This document shows, piece by piece, positions 1 to 5,512 of a DNA stretch of 9,838 nt. Each line of letters opens with the position of its first letter. The stretch's first letter is position 1. The notes beneath the pieces are model-generated. The model was not told the DNA's origin. It ran no database searches and saw only the letters and a program-made list of their open reading frames with translations. Made by a program: the position numbers and the translations under genes. Origin of the DNA: Pseudomonadales bacterium. Lineage in GTDB: Bacteria > Pseudomonadota > Gammaproteobacteria > Pseudomonadales > Pseudohongiellaceae. The stretch spans positions 1 to 9,838 of the forward strand of contig JAKSCP010000261.1 in assembly GCA_022360535.1 (NCBI GenBank), given 5' to 3'.

Positions 1-129
1 AAGACTCACCGATTGCACACCGGCAATGCCCAGGAGACCGAATGAAAGCACCAATAAGGAAACCAGCACTTCCATTAATGTTGTGCCAGTTTCCAGATAT
101 AGCCGCTGTCTATGAATTTTGCGCCGCAT
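1..129 (-). CDS. pilV: Type IV pilus minor pseudopilin PilV, N-terminal part (cut by window edge)
   Basis: Only the first 43 codons are present; the gene runs off the left edge. After a basic start (MRRK...) there is a type III prepilin signal, ETGTTLMEVLV, with the prepilin peptidase site after the Gly, Glu at +5 of the mature protein, and a hydrophobic helix continuing LLVLSFGLLGIAG. This layout is typical of PilV-type minor pseudopilins, inner-membrane-inserted subunits that prime type IV pilus assembly. The ATG shares one base with the TAA stop of the upstream fimT (TAATG), so translation is very probably coupled. FimT followed by PilV is the usual order in gammaproteobacterial minor pilin operons, where pilW, pilX and pilY1 tend to follow. 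The family assignment rests on the N-terminal helix and gene order, because the globular domain is missing. Confidence 0.82.
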   Translation of the reverse strand, partial: MRRKIHRQRLYLETGTTLMEVLVSLLVLSFGLLGIAGVQSVSL

Positions 130-665
130 TAGCAAGCTGCTCCTTCAACACGACGCCCTCTTCCCGAGGGGCCGATTTCTATGCAACGTGTGTTGTCTAC
201 GCTGCCACTGGCAGGCGTGACAGTAAACTGTTGAGTGCCACCGGTGGAACTGAAACCCAGATCGTTGTAGGAAAACATGTTCACCGTAAAGGCGCCGGTG
301 CTGCCTGCACCCAGAGTGTCGAACACGCGGATGACCTCGTCACCGCCATCAACAGAACCTCCTGCCCCATTAGCATCGCCATTGTTATCAACGAAAACAA
401 TCCAGCCCTCGGTCCAGTTAGCCGCATCGCAATCCGCACCATCACTGCTGGCGCAGATGGAAACATCCTGACCCCGTTTAATGGCCTCACTGCGCGCCAG
501 ATTCAGGGTAGTTAGCATGACCTTGATCTGAGAGTTGGTGTTGGCCGCTTCCACAGTGTCGGTGAATCCAGGCAATGCGAGTCCGATGAGGATGCCTAGA
601 ATGGCAACCACAAATAGTAGCTCTATCAAAGAAAAGCCCTTGATTTTGCTAGTGTTTTTTCGCAT
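129..665 (-). CDS. fimT: GspH/FimT-family type IV pilus minor pseudopilin
   Basis: This is a 178-residue pseudopilin. The prepilin motif KG|FSLIELL places the cleavage after Gly10, with Glu15 as the conserved +5 glutamate, followed by a hydrophobic helix to about residue 33. The remainder is a Gly/Ser/Asp-rich beta domain containing the WxxGWIVFVD-like stretch (about 83-93) that is frequent in GspH/FimT proteins. Four cysteines (71, 79, 161, 178) could form two disulfides, including one that pins the C-terminus. FimT is a minor component of the pilus-initiating complex, and some homologues bind DNA during natural transformation; whether this one does cannot be read from the sequence. The start is supported by AAAAGG about 7 bases upstream. 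It is the first gene of its operon and overlaps pilV by one base. GspH of a type II secretion system is an alternative, but the pilV neighbour favours a pilus. Confidence 0.88.
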   Translation of the reverse strand: MRKNTSKIKGFSLIELLFVVAILGILIGLALPGFTDTVEAANTNSQIKVMLTTLNLARSEAIKRGQDVSICASSDGADCDAANWTEGWIVFVDNNGDANGAGGSVDGGDEVIRVFDTLGAGSTGAFTVNMFSYNDLGFSSTGGTQQFTVTPASGSVDNTRCIEIGPSGRGRRVEGAAC

Positions 666-1060
666 TTGCTAACCTTTTACCAGTCCTATCGGACCGTTGC
701 TAGTCACTCAGAGTCGAATTCGAATATGGCCATGAATCCGTCTGAATCGCCCGGAATTCCTATACTTTGTCGGACTATGAGTCAGGAATTCAATCATTTT
801 CTGGGTCCAGCTGGGACAACCTTACTGTACTGACCTGCCAGTACCGTGAAATAGCGCGTAAATTGGGGATTTGCAGGAGATTCGATGCCGAGTTTGTGAC
901 AGGATTCACATCGCTGTAGGCAAAAATCTCGAGTTCAGCAGAAATCTCCACCTGGCCCCGAAAGTGTAGCGCTATCAGCAGCTTGGGAAAAGAATCAGGA
1001 AGTCATAGTTAAGGTCATAGTTAAGGGAGTTCGCCCGCCAAAATAACGGGATTTTTAACC
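666..1060. other. Divergent intergenic region between fimT and the TauE/SafE gene
   Basis: No convincing gene is seen in these 395 bases. The half near fimT has three GAATTC hexamers at 716, 754 and 786; two of them sit in longer palindromes (TCGAATTCGA at 714-723 and GGAATTCC at 753-760). An inverted repeat, GTACTG-N6-CAGTAC, lies at 827-844. A 12-bp tandem duplication lies close to the downstream gene. No full sigma70 promoter with good -35 and -10 boxes stands out on either strand. No sigma54-type promoter (GG-N10-GC), which some pilin genes use, was recognised upstream of fimT. Confidence 0.6.
1002..1025. repeat. Perfect 12-bp tandem duplication (GTCATAGTTAAG x2)
   Basis: GTCATAGTTAAG occurs at 1002-1013 and again immediately at 1014-1025, with no mismatch. 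It ends 35 bases before the ATG of the TauE/SafE gene, in the probable promoter or leader. It could be a replication-slippage product or a pair of regulator half-sites; the sequence does not decide. Confidence 0.8.
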
Positions 1061-1819
1061 ATGGAACTGGATATTGCTGCTGTCGCCCTGCTAACCCTTA
1101 CTGGATTCCTGGCGGGTTGGATAAATACCCTTGCCGGAGGCGGCTCCAATCTCACCCTTCCCGCCTTGATGATACTCGGTATGCCAGCCGATGTGGCCAA
1201 TGCGACTAATCGAGTAGCAGTCTTGATGCAGTGCATAGTTGGGGTCGCCGGCTTCGACAAACACGATTCCCTGGACCGACCCGCCATTGTGCCTATCCTG
1301 ATTCCAACTATTACCGGTGGCGCGGTTGGTGCCTTAGGCGCAGCCCTGATGCCAAACCTGTATCTGAAACCGGTGCTTCTGCTCACCATTCTGACGATGT
1401 CTGTGGTGATATTGCTGAAACCGAGCGTAATCTCTCCTCCCCCTGGCACTCCAACCATGTCACCCAAGGAGAACAGGCAGGCCTGGTGGGGGCTGTTTGC
1501 GGCTGGCATCTATGGTGGTTTTGTACAGGCCGGGGTGGGATTCATCTTGCTCGCCGCTCTGGCCGGCGGCCTGCGCTATGATCTGGTGCGGGCTAACGCC
1601 CTGAAAATGACTTGTGCCCTGGCGTTTACCGCAGTGGCCTTATTGGTGTTCCTGGCATTTGGCCAGATTCGTTGGCTGCCCGGACTGATAGTGGCTGTCG
1701 GCACCATGGCCGGCGCCCATCTGGCGGTGAAATTCGCCGTCAGAGCTGCACCGGAAACAATTAAGTGGTTTTTGTTTGTGATGACCTTATGCGCCGTTGC
1801 CGGCGGATTCCTTTTATAG
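1061..1819 (+). CDS. TauE/SafE-family (formerly DUF81) membrane transporter
   Basis: This is a very hydrophobic 252-residue protein with about eight predicted membrane segments in two related halves. The first half starts with FLAGWINTLAGGGSN and ends LGMPADVANATNR (about 16-51). The second has FAAGIYGGFVQAGVGF and LRYDLVRANALKM (about 146-183). This pseudo-duplicated pattern, with the Gly-rich loop and the xxANxTNR / RANALK signatures, is characteristic of TauE/SafE transporters, which export sulfite, sulfoacetate or other small organic anions. A proline-rich hydrophilic loop (about 121-140) joins the halves. The substrate cannot be assigned: no taurine or sulfonate genes are adjacent and the gene appears to be a single unit. 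CGGGA lies 9 bases before the ATG as a modest ribosome site, and no other in-frame start exists downstream of the TAA at 1022. It is convergent with phoQ, 54 bases away. Confidence 0.88.
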   Translation: MELDIAAVALLTLTGFLAGWINTLAGGGSNLTLPALMILGMPADVANATNRVAVLMQCIVGVAGFDKHDSLDRPAIVPILIPTITGGAVGALGAALMPNLYLKPVLLLTILTMSVVILLKPSVISPPPGTPTMSPKENRQAWWGLFAAGIYGGFVQAGVGFILLAALAGGLRYDLVRANALKMTCALAFTAVALLVFLAFGQIRWLPGLIVAVGTMAGAHLAVKFAVRAAPETIKWFLFVMTLCAVAGGFLL

Positions 1820-1873
1820 ATCAACTCTAGTTCAGCTATAGATCAGCAAAAACTATTACTCCGATAGTGCAGT

Positions 1874-3265
1874 CTAGGGAAATTCTATTTCGATAGCTGC
1901 CCCACCCAGTTCCGAACTCAACACTCTAATCTCACCGCTATAACTCTCCACGATGTCTGTAACCACTGCCAACCCAATCCCCTGGCCTTGTGCCAGAGTG
2001 TCGGCCCGTGCGCCTCTTTGCAGCACGTACTCCAGTTTCTCATTAGGGATGCCTTGACCATCATCTTCGATACGGATCAGCACACCGGAACCTTTATCCC
2101 CTGCAGGTCGTGCTTCGACTCTGATATTGTTGTTGCCGTATTTGAACGCATTGTCTAAAACATTTCCCAACAGCTCCAGCAAATCTCTCTCGTCACCAGA
2201 AAAGAGAATCGAGTTGTTCAGTTTAGTCTCGACCTTAATTTCTTTTTCGACATAGACCTTCTGCAATGCCGCTACGACCTTTTCAATCGCCGCTGCTATA
2301 TTCGCGTGGCGCGCCAGCGTACTGGTCTGATTAGACTGCACTGCTCGCTGCAATTGATAAGTGACAATCTGGTTCATGCGATCCAGTTGATCGCTGACTG
2401 CTGCAATTTTTTCCGTGACGCCAGATTCTGCTTTTTCCGGGGAGCGAATTTCCGGAAGGATGCCTGACACCACTGCCAATGGAGTCTTAAGACTATGGGC
2501 GAGATCGCCCAATGTGGTTCGATAACGCTGTTGTTGTTTACGTTCCGATTCAATGAGCAAATTGAGGTTTGCCGTGACGCCTTGCAGCTCTTGCGGGTAG
2601 TCGCTCTCCAACTTATCCGTCTCCCCGCTCTCGATTCGCTTCAGATCGCCAGCCATGCGGCTAAGTGGTGACAGCCCCCAACGCAGCAACAGAAGCTGCA
2701 TAAATAGCAACAGCACCGCTGCACCACCCAACCAAAACCACAGGTTGGTTCTGAAGTCGGCGATTTCAGCATAGTAAGGTTCCGCGTCTTCGATAACTGA
2801 GAAGCTGTATTCACTGATGCCGTCTTCCCACAGTATGCCGTAACTCAAGCGGAAAAAAGTCCGTTCGCCACCAGCCATGCGCTCGAAACTGGTTTCCCCA
2901 ACACTGACCCGTTCACGCAAGAAATCGATCGAGGGGGGCGTGAACGTGCTGGCAGAATCGCTGCGCCAAAGCTCACCTTCACTGCTACTGCTTATGTAAC
3001 CATAGAGACCGGAATTAAGATTGCTGAACCTGGGCTCCTGCAAGTCTTCCAGAAAGTAAAATTCGCCATCCTGCTCATCAGCCGCACCCAGTAACAGATA
3101 AATCTGCACCTGTAAGCGATCGACCGCCCCTGCTTCCACACTGGAGCCAAAGGCTCGATCAACCACGATGCCGGTCAAACCAAGGAAAACAAAGAGTAGA
3201 ACGCTAAAGGCTAGCAGCAGCCTCGACTGCAGCGAATAAGTGGGGATCCCGGACGGTGTGGTCAT
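1874..3265 (-). CDS. phoQ: PhoQ-like sensor histidine kinase
   Basis: This 463-residue inner-membrane kinase has TM1 at about 15-37, a periplasmic sensor of about 135 residues, TM2 at about 174-196, a HAMP linker (about 197-245), the dimerisation/phosphoacceptor helix with His257 in LAHSLKTPLAVV, and a C-terminal ATPase domain. The ATPase shows the N box LLGNVLDNAFKYG (about 365-377), the G1 box DDGQGIP (401-407) and the G2 box GQGIGLAV (427-434). SLKTPLAV in the H box, GNVLDNA in the N box and the RGARADTLAQGQGIGLAV stretch are closely PhoQ-like. The sensor is rich in acidic residues (for example EDAEPYYAEIAD near TM2), as expected for a domain that senses divalent cations or cationic peptides near the membrane, though ligand specificity is inferred. 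It follows phoP by 24 bases with no clear Shine-Dalgarno sequence, so coupling to phoP translation is likely. All catalytic motifs are intact. Confidence 0.85.
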   Translation of the reverse strand: MTTPSGIPTYSLQSRLLLAFSVLLFVFLGLTGIVVDRAFGSSVEAGAVDRLQVQIYLLLGAADEQDGEFYFLEDLQEPRFSNLNSGLYGYISSSSEGELWRSDSASTFTPPSIDFLRERVSVGETSFERMAGGERTFFRLSYGILWEDGISEYSFSVIEDAEPYYAEIADFRTNLWFWLGGAAVLLLFMQLLLLRWGLSPLSRMAGDLKRIESGETDKLESDYPQELQGVTANLNLLIESERKQQQRYRTTLGDLAHSLKTPLAVVSGILPEIRSPEKAESGVTEKIAAVSDQLDRMNQIVTYQLQRAVQSNQTSTLARHANIAAAIEKVVAALQKVYVEKEIKVETKLNNSILFSGDERDLLELLGNVLDNAFKYGNNNIRVEARPAGDKGSGVLIRIEDDGQGIPNEKLEYVLQRGARADTLAQGQGIGLAVVTDIVESYSGEIRVLSSELGGAAIEIEFP

Positions 3266-3289
3266 GAACGCAGGCCGGACTGGTTAGTC

Positions 3290-3967
3290 TCAGGCCTCAG
3301 CGAGACTGAAGCGATAACCCTGCCCCCTAACAGTCTCTATAGGTTTGAGGGTTTGTTCTGGATCCAGTTTTTGGCGCAGGCGGCGCACGAACACCTCCAA
3401 AACATTGCTGTCTCTATCGTAGTCCTGGGCATACAGATGTTCAGTCAATTCGGTTTTGGAGATGACCTGACCTGGATGCAACATGAGGTACTCCAGCATC
3501 TTGTATTCGTAGGCGGTGAGGTCCACCACGTTGTCATTAACAGTGAGACGCTTGGCTGTGATATCGAGACTGAGAGGACCGAACTCCAGTTTCGGTTTGG
3601 AAAAGCCCGCCGCCCTTCGCAACAAGGCATTTAATCGGGCGACAATCTCTTCCATCTGAAAAGGTTTGACCACGTAGTCGTCAGCACCAGCGTCGAGACC
3701 CTCGACCTTGTCTTGCCAGTCACCACGAGCGGTCAGAATAAGAATAGGAAATTGTTTGTCATCGGCCCTGATCTGCTTAATAAGCGATATACCGTCGATT
3801 TCCGGCAGGCCTAAATCAATAATGCCGGCGTCGTAGCTGAATTCAGAAGCGTAATAAAGACCGGATTTACCATCTTCTGCGGCATCGACAACATAGCCTT
3901 CCTTGCTCAAGCCCTGCTCGAGTTGCTGTCGCAGCAAACTCTCATCTTCAACTACCAACAGACGCAT
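3290..3967 (-). CDS. phoP: PhoP-like OmpR-family response regulator
   Basis: This is a 225-residue regulator. The receiver domain (1-117) has the acidic pair Glu7/Asp8, phosphoacceptor Asp51 (IIDLGLP), switch Thr79 and Lys101 (VKPF). The segment DWQDKVEGLDAGADDYVVKPF resembles PhoP of enteric bacteria closely. The DNA-binding winged helix spans about 127-222, with LTAYEYKMLEYL, the recognition-helix region VLEVFVRRLRQKLD and the wing ending TVRGQGYRF. It would be phosphorylated by the adjacent PhoQ-like kinase and activate promoters carrying direct repeats of about 11-bp period. The start has a strong ribosome site, GGAGGA at 3975-3980, 7 bases before the ATG; this is the best Shine-Dalgarno of the operon. 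It lies 34 bases after the PepSY gene. PhoP is preferred over other OmpR-family members on receiver similarity and the PhoQ-type partner, but orthology needs a tree. Confidence 0.87.
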   Translation of the reverse strand: MRLLVVEDESLLRQQLEQGLSKEGYVVDAAEDGKSGLYYASEFSYDAGIIDLGLPEIDGISLIKQIRADDKQFPILILTARGDWQDKVEGLDAGADDYVVKPFQMEEIVARLNALLRRAAGFSKPKLEFGPLSLDITAKRLTVNDNVVDLTAYEYKMLEYLMLHPGQVISKTELTEHLYAQDYDRDSNVLEVFVRRLRQKLDPEQTLKPIETVRGQGYRFSLAEA

Positions 3968-4001
3968 TGTTCAGTCCTCCAGCCAACTCCGCAAGGGCCT
4001 G

Positions 4002-4346
4002 CTAAGCACCACCGCTCACTTCACCGGTGATCGCATGCACGAATACTGTAAACACCTTGCCTTCATTTTCCATGCGTATCTGGTAGCGTTGATTTGGGCC
4101 TTCGCCTACCACACTTATGCGTAGAATATTGCCGGCAAATCGCTGTCGCGCGAGATTAACGGCTTGTTGCCTATTGATTCGCGTATTGGCCTGTGGACCT
4201 CTGAGATCACGCAGTGGATTAGCTCGATCCAGTTGATTCTGTTCCACCTGGTTAGGGATGTCCTGCGACCACGCAGGATAAACTGGGCTTAATACGAGTA
4301 AGCCAGTCAATAGTGCCCTACCAAATGTATTCAACTTCCACCTCAT
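4002..4346 (-). CDS. Small exported PepSY-domain protein upstream of phoP
   Basis: This is a 114-residue protein. An N-terminal segment with Arg/Lys and a hydrophobic core (about 9-21) ends in a probable signal peptidase I site (AWS|Q, near 27). A polar linker follows, then one PepSY domain at about 56-110: INRQQAVNLARQRF, then beta strands ILRISVVGEG and RYQIRMENEGKVFTVFVHAITGEV. PepSY domains act in the periplasm or at the cell surface, and some inhibit proteases; single-PepSY proteins commonly sit beside OmpR-type two-component genes, where a role in modulating the sensor is suspected. Here it lies 34 bases upstream of phoP on the same strand. No free Shine-Dalgarno is seen before the ATG: the nearest AGGTGG (4358-4363 region) is largely inside the 3' arm of a 12-bp stem-loop. 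Function as a PhoQ partner is inference from position. Confidence 0.83.
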   Translation of the reverse strand: MRWKLNTFGRALLTGLLVLSPVYPAWSQDIPNQVEQNQLDRANPLRDLRGPQANTRINRQQAVNLARQRFAGNILRISVVGEGPNQRYQIRMENEGKVFTVFVHAITGEVSGGA

Positions 4347-4350
4347 GAAC

Positions 4351-4386
4351 CTGTGTTTCCACCTGTTACATGAAGTGGAAACACAG
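4351..4386 (-). promoter_or_regulatory. Perfect 12-bp stem-loop abutting the PepSY-phoP-phoQ start codon
   Basis: On the minus strand CTGTGTTTCCAC (4386-4375) and GTGGAAACACAG (4362-4351) are exact inverted repeats around a 12-base loop. The 3' arm ends four bases before the ATG at 4346, and the 5' arm begins seven bases after the stop of the upstream glycine-zipper gene. No T-run follows on either strand, so this is not a classical intrinsic terminator. The only AGGTGG-type ribosome site is mostly within the 3' arm. The loop contains ATGTAA, a start codon followed directly by a stop. It could be a translational control hairpin, a protein-binding dyad, or a processing site. Confidence 0.75.
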
Positions 4387-4392
4387 ACAGAA

Positions 4393-4398
4393 ATTATA
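4393..4398 (-). promoter_or_regulatory. Candidate -10 box (TATAAT) for the PepSY-phoP-phoQ unit
   Basis: A perfect TATAAT reads on the minus strand and overlaps the TAA stop of the glycine-zipper gene. No -35 hexamer is recognisable 15-19 bases upstream, which would fit an activator-dependent promoter. Initiation about 7 bases downstream would place the transcript 5' end at or next to the first base of the 12-bp stem-loop. Confidence 0.4.
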
Positions 4399-4918
4399 AA
4401 ACGGGCTGCACGCTCACCCTCAGCCTGATCTGATCGCCTGGATCAGAATCGGTGCGAATTGTTCGTTCTTCCCCGTTGTAGAGATAGGTAACTTGATAGC
4501 CTACTAGCCGTTCTTCTTCACGCTGCTCATAAGCTGTCTCGCAGCGTTGTACCGTCTCATATTCGCGGATGGCGGAGCGATTACCGTTCCGCACTATATC
4601 ACGTCCAATAGAGTGGCCCAACACAGCGCCGACCACGGCGCCTACTCGCTTGTTGCTCTTGCCATTACCAACCGCATTACCAATTGCGCCGCCAATTATA
4701 GTGCTCACTAAAACAGGAGTATTTGAGCCACGTCGTGATGGGTAGCGATCAATAACCACTTCCTCTTCCCAGCATTGTTCATAGGGCTCGGAGATCTCCA
4801 CTATCTGATAGAGTGGCCGCGATTCGACGACTGGCGCATATTCATAACTGGTTTCTGCTGCCAGGCCCGTACTGAACAGGGCGCAACTTGCTGCAAACAG
4901 AATGCTTGGTTTGTTCAT
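4394..4918 (-). CDS. Exported glycine-zipper (17 kDa surface antigen-like) envelope protein
   Basis: This is a 174-residue protein with a signal peptide of about 20 residues, probably cut by signal peptidase I after LAA. Cys12 lies inside the hydrophobic core rather than in a good lipobox, so a lipoprotein is less likely. Residues about 70-108 form a glycine zipper (VSTIIGGAIGNAVGNG, then RVGAVVGAVLGHSIG), the paired small-residue helices of the Rick_17kDa_Anti/2TM glycine-zipper family. The C-terminal part (about 118-172) is beta-type, with VGYQVTYLYNGEERTIRTDSDPGDQIRLRV. Cys49 and Cys126 could form a disulfide across the zipper. Relatives such as SlyB associate with the outer membrane, and SlyB is a known PhoP/PhoQ target in enteric bacteria; this protein resembles SlyB only in fold class. 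The start has AGGTAA about 8 bases upstream. It precedes the PepSY gene by 47 bases. Confidence 0.82.
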   Translation of the reverse strand: MNKPSILFAASCALFSTGLAAETSYEYAPVVESRPLYQIVEISEPYEQCWEEEVVIDRYPSRRGSNTPVLVSTIIGGAIGNAVGNGKSNKRVGAVVGAVLGHSIGRDIVRNGNRSAIREYETVQRCETAYEQREEERLVGYQVTYLYNGEERTIRTDSDPGDQIRLRVSVQPVL

Positions 4919-4995
4919 TGTTAGTTACCTCACTCAAACAACAGAACAGATTTAAAAAGTGCCGCCACCTCTGAGACAACTGAACACTTCTTGCT

Positions 4996-5024
4996 ATTTC
5001 AGGATTGCAATTTAACAGGGTCAA
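4996..5024 (-). promoter_or_regulatory. Candidate sigma70 promoter for the glycine-zipper gene
   Basis: On the minus strand TTGACC (5024-5019) is followed, after exactly 17 bases, by TGAAAT (5001-4996). These match the sigma70 consensus in five of six and four of six positions. The implied transcript would begin about 70 bases before the ATG at 4918. It lies between slyX and the glycine-zipper gene, giving the latter a promoter of its own. Confidence 0.42.
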
Positions 5025-5081
5025 GCTGAATCGAAACTTAAGAAAAGCCGGTTTTTTGCGGTGTTCCAGAGCCAGTCGAAA

Positions 5082-5300
5082 TCAATAGTGAGGAGGTTTT
5101 TCATCGAGCTGGGCACCCTCTCCATGGTCCATTCTCTCTGAGACCTCCAGCAAGCGCTCCTGCATCATCTGTAACAACTTTTGTTGGTCGTCGAGCTGTA
5201 ATTGTTGGCGTGCCACAACATCATTCAGTTTCTGTAGGAGATCGTCCAGGAAGCTGTAGCGTGACTCCAAGTCCAGTAACTTGTTTTCAAATTCATTCAT
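5082..5300 (-). CDS. slyX: SlyX family protein
   Basis: This 72-residue cytoplasmic protein is almost wholly helical: a heptad-patterned coiled coil from about 3 to 57 (KLLDLESRYSFLDDLLQKLN, then repeated Gln/Leu/Asp positions) and a short polar tail ending EKPPHY. The LESR...F start and the terminal PPHY are SlyX hallmarks, and the length matches the family. SlyX has no established biochemical function; in Escherichia coli the gene lies next to slyD, which is not seen here. The ATG is not preceded by a strong Shine-Dalgarno. It is divergent from the desaturase gene, and 163 bases separate it from the glycine-zipper gene on the same strand. Confidence 0.88.
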   Translation of the reverse strand: MNEFENKLLDLESRYSFLDDLLQKLNDVVARQQLQLDDQQKLLQMMQERLLEVSERMDHGEGAQLDEKPPHY

Positions 5301-5512
5301 TGATTCAGTCTCAGTGATAGGGGCTGGCGGGATACAACTTTACATTGTTTTTACCGCGTTCTGGGTGGGAGATACGACCAATAACTTACGTATTTTTGGC
5401 TTGACCCCAGGTACTGTTCAACAAAGCTGTTGCGGCGGCGATATTCAGTTACACTGTCGAACTACAAATTACGGCTTACTGCGGCCAAATCTGACAACCA
5501 AGGATGCTGTCA
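5301..5512. promoter_or_regulatory. Divergent slyX/desaturase control region with an interrupted dyad
   Basis: This region must hold promoters for both slyX and the desaturase. At 5447-5463 there is an interrupted dyad, AGTT-N2-AC-N-GT-N2-AACT, overlapping a plausible -10-like TACACT (5450-5455). Genes for unsaturated-lipid synthesis are often repressed by TetR-family regulators such as FabR or DesT that bind dyads of this size, but the sequence is not one of their known operators as far as I can tell. No strong -35 was found. Confidence 0.3.
5500..5504 (+). promoter_or_regulatory. Ribosome binding site that sets the desaturase start
   Basis: AAGGA ends at 5504 and is the only good Shine-Dalgarno here. 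It overlaps the first possible ATG (5504), which it therefore cannot serve. It is 8 bases before the ATG at 5513, so 5513 is the likely start; an ATG at 5516 is the next option. Confidence 0.6.

Noticed and set aside
42..515. Plus-strand open frame opposite fimT and pilV
   Set aside because: Both minus-strand frames have unmistakable prepilin signals and a coupled TAATG junction. The plus-strand product resembles nothing recognisable.
1021..1509. Long minus-strand open frame opposite the TauE/SafE gene
   Set aside because: It lies antisense to a clear membrane-protein gene and its translation has no domain-like or membrane pattern. It is a shadow of the real frame.
1815..1845. Direct repeat TATAGATCA (1815-1823 and 1837-1845) between the TauE/SafE gene and phoQ
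   Set aside because: It is only nine bases long and overlaps a stop codon. It shows no terminator or attachment-site structure, so chance is the simplest explanation.
4354..4369. TGTTTC...TGTTAC as a PhoP box
   Set aside because: The two hexamers start 10 bases apart instead of 11 and each has a mismatch to TGTTTA. They lie downstream of the candidate -10, where an activator site is not expected.
4351..4386. The 12-bp inverted repeat as a rho-independent terminator
   Set aside because: No run of T follows the stem in either direction, the stem is not especially GC-rich, and it lies four bases before a start codon.
5041..5060. AAAAGCCGGTTTT near the slyX end as a terminator
   Set aside because: The dyad has almost no loop, only weak GC pairing, and no T-run placed correctly downstream of slyX.
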